A DNA stretch of 12,656 nt from JBFKPQ01 sp041628225 (GTDB taxonomy: Bacteria; Actinomycetota; Acidimicrobiia; Spongiisociales; JAENVV01). Below the pieces are notes generated by a model. That model was not told the origin of the DNA. It worked only from the letters and a program-made list of their open reading frames with translations, and ran no database searches. Every line of letters begins with the position of its first letter. Position 1 is the first letter of the stretch. This document shows, piece after piece, positions 6,169 to 12,656 of this stretch. The stretch is taken from contig JBFKPQ010000064.1 of the NCBI GenBank assembly GCA_041628225.1, forward strand, positions 1 to 12,656, read 5' to 3'. The position numbers and the translations under genes are program-made.

Positions 6169-7208
6169 TCGTCGTTCGACCATCGACGCTGGCCGACGTC
6201 GACGGCGTGCTGGCCATGTTGCGGCGTGCCGGAGATGCGCTCAACGGCATGTCTTCGCTCCGACCCGATCGCGATCGCATCCGGACGCGCATCACCAACA
6301 GCGTCGAGGCGTTCGAGGCCGACATCGTCCAGCCCGGCGAGGAGGACTACTTCTTCGTCGCAGAGGACCCCGACGCCTCCCGCCTCGTGGGTACCGGCGC
6401 CGTGATCGCCGCAGTTGGGCTGACCGAGGCCTTCTACAGCTACAAGGTGATCACCCGCGTCTACGCGTCGCGCGAACTCGACGTCTACAACCGGATCGAC
6501 ACGCTGGTCCTGTCCAACGACTACACCGGAACCTCCGAGGTGGCGAGCCTCTTCGTCGACGCCGAGTACCGATCGACCCGCACCGGGAAGCTCATGTCGC
6601 TGTCGCGCATGCTGTTCATCGCAGAGCATCCCAAACGGTTCGACGAACGCGTCTTCGCCGAAATGCGAGGGTTCCAGACCGAAGATGGCACGGCCCCGTT
6701 CTGGGAAGGTCTCGGACGCCACTTCTTCTCGATCTCGTTCGCCGAAGCTGACGAACTCTCGGCGCTCGGGCACAAGGAGTTCATTGCCGAGCTCATGCCC
6801 TACCACCCGATCTACGTGCCATTGCTCCCGCCCGACGCACAGAAAGTCATCGGCCAAGTGCACCCTTCGACCGTTCCGGCACTCCGCATGCTCGAGAAAG
6901 AGGGCTTCCGCTTCCACGGCTACGTCGACATCTTCGACGCCGGGCCCACCATCGAGGCGCGGGTGACAGATCTTCGCGCGGTGAAGGAATCGAAAGTCCT
7001 GACGGCGAAGGCCGGCCCGTCCGGTCCCGGACCGGATCTCCTGGTCACCAATCGAGGACTCGGCGATTTCCGATCCACCCTGGCGACGGGCGACGTGGCC
7101 GGCGACACGGTCGTGTTGGCCCCCGAGGTACTGGAAGCACTCGCGATCGTTCCGGGCGACACGGTCAGGGTCATGGCGCTCGACGCGCGGAGCACACATG
7201 CAGACTGA
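6165..7208 (+). CDS. astA: arginine N-succinyltransferase (AstA; AST pathway step 1)
   Basis: This 347-residue enzyme transfers succinyl from succinyl-CoA to the alpha-amino group of arginine, committing it to degradation. It runs collinear with E. coli AstA (344 residues): VVRPSTLADVDGV at the N-terminus, YSYKVITRVYASRELDVYN (91-109), LSNDYTGTSEVASLF (116-130), the FAEMRG...PFWEGLGRHFFS stretch (164-189), AELMPYHPIYVPLL (208-221), IGQVHPSTVPALRMLEKEGF (229-248) and YVDIFDAGPTIE (253-264). The fold is acetyltransferase (GNAT)-like. The single-gene form here contrasts with the AruF/AruG pair of Pseudomonas. The GTG start overlaps the M20 stop by four bases and has GGAG at 6153-6156. It overlaps astD by 11 bases, implying coupled translation. 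Confidence 0.95.
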   Translation: MIVVRPSTLADVDGVLAMLRRAGDALNGMSSLRPDRDRIRTRITNSVEAFEADIVQPGEEDYFFVAEDPDASRLVGTGAVIAAVGLTEAFYSYKVITRVYASRELDVYNRIDTLVLSNDYTGTSEVASLFVDAEYRSTRTGKLMSLSRMLFIAEHPKRFDERVFAEMRGFQTEDGTAPFWEGLGRHFFSISFAEADELSALGHKEFIAELMPYHPIYVPLLPPDAQKVIGQVHPSTVPALRMLEKEGFRFHGYVDIFDAGPTIEARVTDLRAVKESKVLTAKAGPSGPGPDLLVTNRGLGDFRSTLATGDVAGDTVVLAPEVLEALAIVPGDTVRVMALDARSTHAD

Positions 7209-8661
7209 CGGCACCCTGTTCATCGACGGCGAGTGGTTGTCCGGCTCCGGTGAGGCGTTCTCGTCGACGAATCCAGCCGACGGCTCGACGCTGTGGCAAG
7301 GACGGGCGGCGAGTGCCACGGACGTCGCGCGTGCGGTCGACGCGGCACGGCGGGCTGCGGCGGGGTGGGCGCGACTGCCATTCGAGGAGCGCGCCGCGAC
7401 ACTGCGCGCCTACGAGGCCGTCGTTCGGGACAACGCCGACAGCCTCGCGGACGCCATCACCGCCGAAACCGGAAAGCCACGCTGGGAGACCGCTACCGAG
7501 GTGGCGGCCGTCATCGGGAAGGTAGCCATCTCGTTCGAGGCGTACGAGGACCGCTCCGGCACGGTGCGCCGCGAGGCCGCCGGTGCCGTCAGTGTGACCC
7601 GCCACAAACCGCACGGCGTCCTGGCGGTGTTCGGCCCCTACAACTTCCCCGCCCACCTGCCGAACGGACACGTCGTTCCCGCGCTCATGGCCGGCAACAC
7701 CGTGGTGTTCAAGCCCAGCGAGCTGACCCCGATGGTGGGCGAGTTCATGGCCCGCATGTGGCAAGCGGCCGGTCTTCCTCCTGGTGTGTTGAACCTCGTT
7801 CAGGGAGCACGCCCGACCGGGGCAACCCTGGCCTCCCACGACGGCGTCGACGGCTTGCTGTTCACCGGTAGCGCCACGACCGGCACCGACCTTCACGAGC
7901 AGTTCGGAGGCCGGCCCGACAAGATCCTGGCGCTCGAGATGGGTGGCAACAACCCGCTGGTCGTCATGGAGGACGCCGACGTCGACGGAGCCATCTATCA
8001 CACGATCCAGTCGGCGTACATCTCGGCGGGCCAGCGGTGCTCGTGTGCGCGTCGGCTGTTCGTGCCCGTCGGCGCCTGGGGTGATGCATTCGTCGAGAGG
8101 CTCGCCGACGCGGTACGAGCCATCGGGGTTGGGCCCCCCGCCGGCGAGCCCCAGCCTTTCATCGGCCCGCTGATCTCGGCGAGAGCGGCCGACCAGATGC
8201 TCGCCGCACAGCAATCGATGCTCGACGCCGGAGCGGGCGAACTCGCCATGATGCAGCGCCTCGACCTCGGTCCGGCCTACGTCTCGCCAGGACTTCTGGA
8301 AGTGACCGGCCTCGACCTTCCCGACGAAGAGCACTTCGGGCCGTTGCTGACAGTCCGCCGTTTCGGCACGTTCGACGAGGCCGTGGCGGGAGCGAACAAC
8401 ACCCGTTTCGGACTGTCGGCCGGGATCTTCACCCACGACGCCGACATGTACGACCGGTTCTGGCAGGACATTCGGGCCGGCGTGGTCAACTGGAATCGAC
8501 CCACCACAGGGGCGTCGAGTGCTGCACCATTCGGCGGGGTCGGGGCGTCGGGCAACCATCGTCCGGCCGCCTACTACGCGGCCGACTACGTTGCGTATCC
8601 CGTGGCGTCGCTCGAGGTGCCCGAGCTCGAACTGCCGGCGGAGAAGAGCCCCGGCTTGTGA
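7198..8661 (+). CDS. astD: N-succinylglutamate 5-semialdehyde dehydrogenase (AstD; AST pathway step 4)
   Basis: This 487-residue NAD(P)+-dependent aldehyde dehydrogenase oxidises N-succinylglutamate semialdehyde to N-succinylglutamate. It follows AstD of E. coli (492) closely: TGKPRWE (91-97), GVLAVFGPYNFPAHLPNGH (140-158) with the oxyanion asparagine N149, FKPSELTP (171-178), GLLFTGSATTG (219-229), the base E247 in LEMGGNN, and the nucleophile C281 in AGQRCSCARR (277-286). Later come PDEEHFGPLL and the end APFGGVGASGNHRPAAYYA, typical of AstD. Both catalytic residues are intact. The ATG at 7198 lies within the end of astA (11-base overlap) and its stop overlaps astB by GTGA, so it is an internal gene of a coupled operon. 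Assignment is secure from sequence plus context. Confidence 0.95.
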   Translation: MQTDGTLFIDGEWLSGSGEAFSSTNPADGSTLWQGRAASATDVARAVDAARRAAAGWARLPFEERAATLRAYEAVVRDNADSLADAITAETGKPRWETATEVAAVIGKVAISFEAYEDRSGTVRREAAGAVSVTRHKPHGVLAVFGPYNFPAHLPNGHVVPALMAGNTVVFKPSELTPMVGEFMARMWQAAGLPPGVLNLVQGARPTGATLASHDGVDGLLFTGSATTGTDLHEQFGGRPDKILALEMGGNNPLVVMEDADVDGAIYHTIQSAYISAGQRCSCARRLFVPVGAWGDAFVERLADAVRAIGVGPPAGEPQPFIGPLISARAADQMLAAQQSMLDAGAGELAMMQRLDLGPAYVSPGLLEVTGLDLPDEEHFGPLLTVRRFGTFDEAVAGANNTRFGLSAGIFTHDADMYDRFWQDIRAGVVNWNRPTTGASSAAPFGGVGASGNHRPAAYYAADYVAYPVASLEVPELELPAEKSPGL

Positions 8662-9950
8662 CGATCGAATCGAACTTCGACGGCATCGTCGGACCGACGC
8701 ACAACTACGCAGGCCTCGCGCACGGCAATCTGGCCGCAACCGCCAACGCAGGTCAGATGTCCCGTCCGAGAGAAGCGGCCCTCCAGGGCCTCCGCAAGGC
8801 GAAGGCCATGGCCGATCTCGGACTTGTCCAGGGCCTCCTGCCGCCACATGAACGCCCGCATCTACCCACGTTGCGGGCGCTTGGTTTCGAGGGCTCGGCC
8901 GAGCAGATGATCGTTGCTGCGGCGAGAGACGCCCCCGGCATGCTCGACGCCGTATCGTCCGCGGCGGCCATGTGGACGGCCAACGCCGCCACGGTCTCGG
9001 CCAGCTCGGACACCCGTGACCGCCGTGTGCACTTCACGCCGGCCAACCTCTCCAGTCAGCTCCACCGCTCGATCGAGGCAGCCACGACCCACGCCGTCCT
9101 TCAGGCCACCTTTCCGTCGCTTCGGTTCGTGCATCACGCCCCGCTTCCGGACGCTCTGGGTGACGAAGGGGCCGCCAACCACACGCGGCTGGGACGGAAC
9201 GGCGAGCCGGGCGTCGACCTCTTCGTGCACGGCGACACCTCGCGCCATGGCCGGTTCCGGCCCCGCCAGCATCCCGATGCCTCCCGGGCCGTGGCACGCC
9301 GCCATGGCCTGCATCCGGCACGAACCCTCTTCGCCACCCAGTCGAGTACCGCGATCGATGCCGGCGTCTTTCACAACGACGTCATCGCCGTCGGATCGGA
9401 ATTGACGCTGCTGCATCATGAGGAGGCCTTCGACAACACCACCGTGTTGCACGCGCAGCTGCGCCGAGCGCTGGGAGACGACCTCGAGCTGGTCGTCGTG
9501 CCATCCGCCGAGGTGCCGCTGGCGGCCGCCGTCGACAGTTACTTGTTCAACAGCCAGCTGGTGCATGTGGGCGACGACCTGGTGTTGGTGGCACCCGACG
9601 ACGTGAACCGTGTACCGGCGGTATCGCGCTACCTGGCCGGCCTGGCGGGTGGTCCGATCACACGCGTGGTGACGTTCGATCTCCGCCAGAGCATGCGCAA
9701 CGGCGGCGGCCCGGCCTGTCTCCGCCTGCGCGTTCCGCTCACGAACGATGAGCTGGCCGACGTGAATCCGCGTTCGCTGCTGACTCCGGAGCGTTTCGAA
9801 GCGCTCGTCGGGTGGGTAGAGAGGCACTACCGGGAGGAGCTGTTCCCGTCGGACCTCGCCGACCCCGCGCTGTATGACGAGTCGTGCCGGGCGCTCGACG
9901 AGCTGACACAACAGCTCGGGCTCGGCAGCGTCTACGACTTCCAGCGCTGA
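8658..9950 (+). CDS. astB: N-succinylarginine dihydrolase (AstB; AST pathway step 2)
   Basis: This 430-residue enzyme removes two ammonia and CO2 from N2-succinylarginine to give N2-succinylornithine. It belongs to the pentein/amidinotransferase-like fold and matches E. coli AstB (about 447) throughout: NFDGIVGPTHNYAGLAHGN (6-24), LLPPHERP (60-67), SSAAAMWTANAAT (100-112), GDEGAANH (168-175), GVFHNDVIAV (236-245), YLFNSQL (295-301), and NGGGPACLRLRV (348-359), ending LGSVYDFQR. The catalytic triad is present as E170, H239 and C354. The GTG start overlaps the astD stop by four bases. It is the last gene of the operon, and I see no obvious terminator in the 83 bases before the thioredoxin gene. 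The family is diagnostic for the AST pathway, so this gene anchors the locus assignment. Confidence 0.96.
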   Translation: MTIESNFDGIVGPTHNYAGLAHGNLAATANAGQMSRPREAALQGLRKAKAMADLGLVQGLLPPHERPHLPTLRALGFEGSAEQMIVAAARDAPGMLDAVSSAAAMWTANAATVSASSDTRDRRVHFTPANLSSQLHRSIEAATTHAVLQATFPSLRFVHHAPLPDALGDEGAANHTRLGRNGEPGVDLFVHGDTSRHGRFRPRQHPDASRAVARRHGLHPARTLFATQSSTAIDAGVFHNDVIAVGSELTLLHHEEAFDNTTVLHAQLRRALGDDLELVVVPSAEVPLAAAVDSYLFNSQLVHVGDDLVLVAPDDVNRVPAVSRYLAGLAGGPITRVVTFDLRQSMRNGGGPACLRLRVPLTNDELADVNPRSLLTPERFEALVGWVERHYREELFPSDLADPALYDESCRALDELTQQLGLGSVYDFQR

Positions 9951-9977
9951 GCGGGAATAGGCTGACCGGCCAACGCG

Positions 9978-10008
9978 TTGTACGATGCGATACCCCCCGG
10001 GGTACAAC
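9978..10008 (+). promoter_or_regulatory. GC-rich operator-like palindrome in the thioredoxin promoter (CsoR/CstR-like)
   Basis: TACCCC (9991-9996) and GGGGTA (9999-10004) form a perfect inverted repeat with a CC centre, the form seen in operators of the CsoR/CstR family of copper and persulfide sensors. An outer pair, TTGTAC (9978-9983) and GTACAA (10002-10007), is also exactly inverted. TTGTAC could act as a -35 with TACAAC (10003-10008) as a -10 at 19-bp spacing. Binding would block the promoter. Confidence 0.5.
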
Positions 10009-10033
10009 CCGATCTGTCCGCAAGGAGTACATC

Positions 10034-10408
10034 ATGGCAACCGTTGACCTGTCGATGGAAGACTTCCAATCGACCATCGAAGACAACGACATCGTCTTCA
10101 TCGACTTCTGGGCGGACTGGTGTGGGCCGTGCAAGTCGTTCGCACCGACCTTCGAGAAGGCCTCAGAAGAACACGCCGATGTCGTGTTCGCAAAGGTGGA
10201 CACCGAAGTCGAACGCGACCTGTCGTCAGCGTTCGGCATCCGGTCGATCCCGACGCTGATGGTCTTCCGCGACAACGTGTTGCTGTTCAATCAGGCCGGC
10301 GCGCTGCCTCCCGCCGCTCTCGAGGATCTCATCGGCCAGGTGAAGGCTCTCGACATGGACGCCGTGCACCGCGAGATCGCCGAACAAGAGGAAGCCCACC
10401 AGCACTGA
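10034..10408 (+). CDS. thioredoxin family protein
   Basis: The 124-residue product is a cytoplasmic thioredoxin: the classic active site WCGPC lies at 29-33 after FIDFWAD (22-28), and the cis-proline loop IRSIPTLMVF covers 69-78 with P73. There is no signal peptide. The C-terminal helix (about 93-107) is followed by an acidic tail (AEQEEAHQH) beyond the usual end near 105-110. It would reduce protein disulfides using electrons from thioredoxin reductase, which is not in the window. The ATG at 10034 has AAGGAG at 10022-10027. Upstream lies a TACCCC/GGGGTA palindrome suggesting metal- or sulfur-responsive control. Its stop is one base from the stop of the convergent acyl-CoA dehydrogenase gene. 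It could be read through from the ast operon but has its own promoter-like region. Confidence 0.92.
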   Translation: MATVDLSMEDFQSTIEDNDIVFIDFWADWCGPCKSFAPTFEKASEEHADVVFAKVDTEVERDLSSAFGIRSIPTLMVFRDNVLLFNQAGALPPAALEDLIGQVKALDMDAVHREIAEQEEAHQH

Positions 10409-10409
10409 G

Positions 10410-11561
10410 CTAGGTGCGCTTGGCGACCTCTTCGAGCATGACCTCGGTGGCGCCGCCCCCGATAGAAGCGATGCGGGCGTCGCGTCGGATGCGTTCGATC
10501 GCCGATTCGCGCATGTAGCCCATCCCGCCGTGGAACTGCTGACAGTCGTAGGTGACCTCTTGGACGAGCTCACCGACGAGCGCTTTCAACTCTGAGATCG
10601 CCTTGACGGCGTCGTGGTCTTCCTCCAGCAACCATGCGCAGTGGTAGTAGAACGACCGGGCGGCATCGACGCGCGCTTGGAGCATGGCGAGGCGGTGACG
10701 GATGGTTTGCTGGTCATAGAGGGTCGCGCCGAACGCCTTGCGTTGCTGCGTGTAGTCGTAGGTGAGGTCGAGCGCCGTCTGGGATTCGCCCAAGGCCAGA
10801 CCGGCGAGTACGAGGCGCTCGTTCTGGAAGTTCTGCATCACGGCGTAGAACCCATGACCCTCGTCCCCCAGGAGGTTCTCGGCCGGTACCCAGCAGTCCT
10901 CGAAGACGAGTTCGGCCGTGTCGGAGCTGAGCCACCCATGCTTGTCGAGTTTGCGTCCGACGCTGAAACCGGGCGTGCCCTTTTCCACGATGAACATCGA
11001 GATGCCGCGGTGACCGATCTCATCGGGATTGGTGCGGGCGGCCACGAAGACGATGTCGCCATGGACGCCGTTGGTGATGAACATCTTGGTGCCGTTGAGT
11101 CGCCAGCCGTCGCCGTCACGACGGGCCGTGGTTCGGAGCCCGGCCACATCCGACCCCGCGTCGGGTTCGGTGATGCCAATGGCCGTGATCAGATCTCCGG
11201 CCAGGATCCCTGGGGCATAGTGAGCCAGTTGCTCGGGGGTGCCGGCGTGCACGAGGTGCGGGCTCGCCATATCGGTGTGCACGAGGACGGTGGCCGCGAA
11301 GCCCGAGTATGTCGAGGTTCCGAGGGCTTCGGCGAACACGGCAGAGGCGAGCGGACCCAAGCCGAGTCCGCCGTATTCGGTGGGAAAGCGCATCCCGAAG
11401 AACCCGATGTCGCCCATCTGCTTGAGCACGGATCGCGGGACATGCCCTTGCTCTTCCCAGACGTCTCCATTGGGAAGTACGACGTCTTGAATGAATCGAA
11501 GGGTCTGATCACGAAACGCCAGCAGGTCGTCGTCGAGGTAGATGGATGGACCGGCCGTCAT
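10410..11561 (-). CDS. acyl-CoA dehydrogenase, isovaleryl-CoA-dehydrogenase-like catalytic layout
   Basis: This 383-residue FAD enzyme of the acyl-CoA dehydrogenase family catalyses alpha,beta-dehydrogenation of an acyl-CoA thioester and passes electrons to ETF. It shows MRFPTEYGGLGLG (57-69), the FAD-binding signature AIGITEPDAGSD (127-138), LNGTKMFITNG (155-165), RKAFG (274-278) and FHGGMGYMRE near the C-terminus. Instead of the usual YEGT glutamate it has IGGGATEVM. The catalytic base is more likely E248 in QNERLVLAG, as in isovaleryl-CoA and long-chain dehydrogenases and in AtuD-like citronellyl-CoA dehydrogenases. This hints at a branched or long substrate, but the substrate cannot be named. 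The ATG overlaps the stop of the upstream small gene by four bases (ATGA). No fatty-acid partner genes are adjacent. Confidence 0.92.
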   Translation of the reverse strand: MTAGPSIYLDDDLLAFRDQTLRFIQDVVLPNGDVWEEQGHVPRSVLKQMGDIGFFGMRFPTEYGGLGLGPLASAVFAEALGTSTYSGFAATVLVHTDMASPHLVHAGTPEQLAHYAPGILAGDLITAIGITEPDAGSDVAGLRTTARRDGDGWRLNGTKMFITNGVHGDIVFVAARTNPDEIGHRGISMFIVEKGTPGFSVGRKLDKHGWLSSDTAELVFEDCWVPAENLLGDEGHGFYAVMQNFQNERLVLAGLALGESQTALDLTYDYTQQRKAFGATLYDQQTIRHRLAMLQARVDAARSFYYHCAWLLEEDHDAVKAISELKALVGELVQEVTYDCQQFHGGMGYMRESAIERIRRDARIASIGGGATEVMLEEVAKRT

Positions 11562-11848
11562 TTCTTGGATTTGCGGGAGCGGTCACGCCGGAACAGCGAC
11601 AGTCCGCCGAAGCCGCTGATGATCGCCATGTAGAAACCCAGGTCGTACGGCCATCCGGTGTTGACGGTCTCGTAGATGGAGACCGACTCGCGGAAGAACG
11701 ACACGATGAGCGAGATGGGCGCAATCCAGCCATGCCAGATGCCCGTGAAGAATCCCGCCGGGTCGGGTACGGTGTCTGAGCCGGGCAAGCAGGCGGTGGC
11801 CACGAGTGCGAGAGCGAGCAGCGCGAGGATCCGAAGTGGTCGTCTCAT
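11558..11848 (-). CDS. small conserved lipoprotein-like membrane protein
   Basis: The 96-residue product starts with MRRPLRILALLALALVATAC, a signal peptide with a plausible lipobox ending at C20. Next come GFFTGIWHGWIAPISLIVSF (32-51), RESVSIYETVNTGW (53-66), and a second hydrophobic stretch DLGFYMAIISGFGGLSLF (69-86), ending in a basic tail. The HGxIxPxxxIxSxF / IYExxNxGxxYxxGF pattern matches small uncharacterised membrane proteins found in many bacteria, usually without assigned function. I chose ATG 11848 over an upstream TTG at 11857 because a -10-like TAGCTT ends 7 bases before the ATG and the signal peptide then starts correctly. It follows SURF1 by 10 bases and overlaps the acyl-CoA dehydrogenase gene by four (ATGA), but no functional link to either is evident. 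Confidence 0.75.
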   Translation of the reverse strand: MRRPLRILALLALALVATACLPGSDTVPDPAGFFTGIWHGWIAPISLIVSFFRESVSIYETVNTGWPYDLGFYMAIISGFGGLSLFRRDRSRKSKK

Positions 11849-11855
11849 ACGCAAC

Positions 11856-11861
11856 AAGCTA
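11856..11861 (-). promoter_or_regulatory. candidate leaderless -10 overlapping the SURF1 stop
   Basis: TAGCTT on the minus strand fits TANNNT and ends 7 bases before the ATG at 11848. Its first three bases are the TAG stop of SURF1, so the lipoprotein-like gene and acyl-CoA dehydrogenase gene may have a promoter of their own inside the run. There is no Shine-Dalgarno sequence before this ATG. Confidence 0.35.
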
Positions 11862-12593
11862 GTCGGTGCCGGCGGGTTTCCTGACGGACGAACGGAGCAG
11901 CGCCGCGTACCCGATGATCGAGATGGCCGCGAACGCGAACCACTGGATCGCGTACGACCGATGGGTTCCCTCCGTCAGCTCGGGCAGTTGGACGGGCTCG
12001 GGGAGCTCCGATCCGTCGAGGGACAGTCCGTACACCGGCCAGAGGTCGTAGGGCATGTGGTTCGCCAGCAGATCGAGGTCGACACGCGAGATGACCCGGC
12101 TTCCGGGTTCGTCTTCGGGTCCTACCGTTCCGCGTGGGCGGCTGGCGGCCAGGGTCAGTTCGCGTGTCACGACCCCTGGAGTCGGCGGCACGTCGACCGG
12201 CGGAGTGTCGAACGCCAGGGGCACCCAGCCGCGGTTCACCAGGATGGCCCGTCCGTCGCCGGTCACTAGGGGGGTGATGACGTGAAAGCCGGCGGTCCCA
12301 TCGTGCACTTGGGATCGGACGAGCACCTCGTTGGCGGGATCGAAGACGCCAGAGACGGTGACCGGGCGGAAGGCGTGTTCCTCGCCGGCGTCGGCTGTCG
12401 AAGCGCCGGGATCCACGGCCACCTCGAGGGCGACCGGTGCCGCGGCCAGGCGTTGGGCGATGACGGTGTTGACGGCACGCCGCTGCTCGAGCCGGTCCAA
12501 TTGCCAGAAGCCCAGGTTCACGAAGAGCGCGGTGGCGGCCGCCACCACGAGGCCCAGAGCGATCCACGAGGGTTTGCGGAGCTGGGCGAGCAC
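11859..12593 (-). CDS. SURF1 family cytochrome oxidase biogenesis protein
   Basis: The 244-residue product has the SURF1 plan: a first membrane helix at about 11-28, followed at once by GFWQLDRL (28-35), an external domain, VNRGWVP in mid-protein, and a second membrane helix near the C-terminus (IQWFAFAAISIIGYAALL). SURF1 proteins help assemble aa3-type cytochrome c oxidase, probably at the heme a insertion step, in the cytoplasmic membrane. No oxidase or heme A genes are in the window. The GTG at 12593 gives the family's usual ten-residue lead before the first helix and has TACACT (minus strand, 12605-12600) 6 bases upstream as a leaderless -10. An upstream in-frame GTG at 12617 would add eight residues and cannot be excluded. 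The stop is 10 bases before the next gene. Confidence 0.88.
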   Translation of the reverse strand: MLAQLRKPSWIALGLVVAAATALFVNLGFWQLDRLEQRRAVNTVIAQRLAAAPVALEVAVDPGASTADAGEEHAFRPVTVSGVFDPANEVLVRSQVHDGTAGFHVITPLVTGDGRAILVNRGWVPLAFDTPPVDVPPTPGVVTRELTLAASRPRGTVGPEDEPGSRVISRVDLDLLANHMPYDLWPVYGLSLDGSELPEPVQLPELTEGTHRSYAIQWFAFAAISIIGYAALLRSSVRKPAGTD

Positions 12594-12599
12594 CCTGAC

Positions 12600-12605
12600 A
12601 GTGTA
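12600..12605 (-). promoter_or_regulatory. candidate leaderless -10 for SURF1
   Basis: TACACT on the minus strand fits TANNNT and ends 6 bases before the GTG at 12593. It supports that start over the one at 12617, since the element would otherwise lie inside the coding region. No matching -35 at normal spacing was seen. Confidence 0.35.
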
Positions 12606-12656
12606 TTGCCGCGGCACCGACCAATGGCTCTGGGCGCGTCGTGGCGTCAGCGTCCA

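Noticed and set aside
5865..8847. Long minus-strand open frames (484 and 558 codons) across M20, astA and astD
   Set aside because: They are antisense to strongly supported enzymes with intact catalytic residues and are explained by third-position GC.
9951..10033. Terminator after astB
   Set aside because: The strong palindrome there is in the thioredoxin promoter position and has no T tract; it fits an operator better than a terminator.
10614..11633. 339-codon plus-strand frame
   Set aside because: Antisense to the acyl-CoA dehydrogenase gene; the translation shows no family motifs.

Overview
This is a high-GC, gene-dense window of about 12.7 kb with many GTG starts, 4-base start/stop overlaps and several candidate leaderless promoters. 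It carries a Ddn-like (DUF385) oxidoreductase and a small CxxC zinc protein of a type I associate with actinobacteria. I infer an actinomycetote, possibly in or near the Acidimicrobiia. No marker gene fixes the lineage. There is no intergenic stretch over 300 bases, and I see no tRNA, rRNA, CRISPR array, insertion sequence or phage gene.

Layout. Left part (1-3569): a Ddn-like oxidoreductase (+); a small zinc-ribbon protein (-) bracketed by two copies of a 13-bp palindrome; an atypical SDR/NmrA-like protein and a YmdB/MacroD-type macrodomain protein as a coupled pair (+); and, converging on them, a membrane-anchored coiled-coil protein with a C-terminal helix-hairpin-helix domain (-).

Middle part (3680-9950) is the core of the window: a near-complete arginine succinyltransferase (AST) catabolic locus. 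astC runs leftward. An 80-bp divergent promoter region separates it from a tightly coupled rightward operon: M20 metallohydrolase, astA, astD, astB. Together AstA, AstB, AstC and AstD would take arginine to N-succinylglutamate. The usual last enzyme, AstE (an M14-type desuccinylase), is not in the window. A carboxypeptidase-G2-like M20 enzyme sits in the operon instead and is the natural candidate to release glutamate and succinate. This is the most interesting observation here.

Right part (10034-12593): a thioredoxin behind a TACCCC/GGGGTA palindrome that resembles a CsoR/CstR-type operator; then, converging on it, a leftward run of SURF1, a small conserved lipoprotein-like protein and an acyl-CoA dehydrogenase whose catalytic glutamate is in the isovaleryl-CoA-dehydrogenase position.

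Identifications rest on remembered family motifs and family sequences read against the translations. No search was run.
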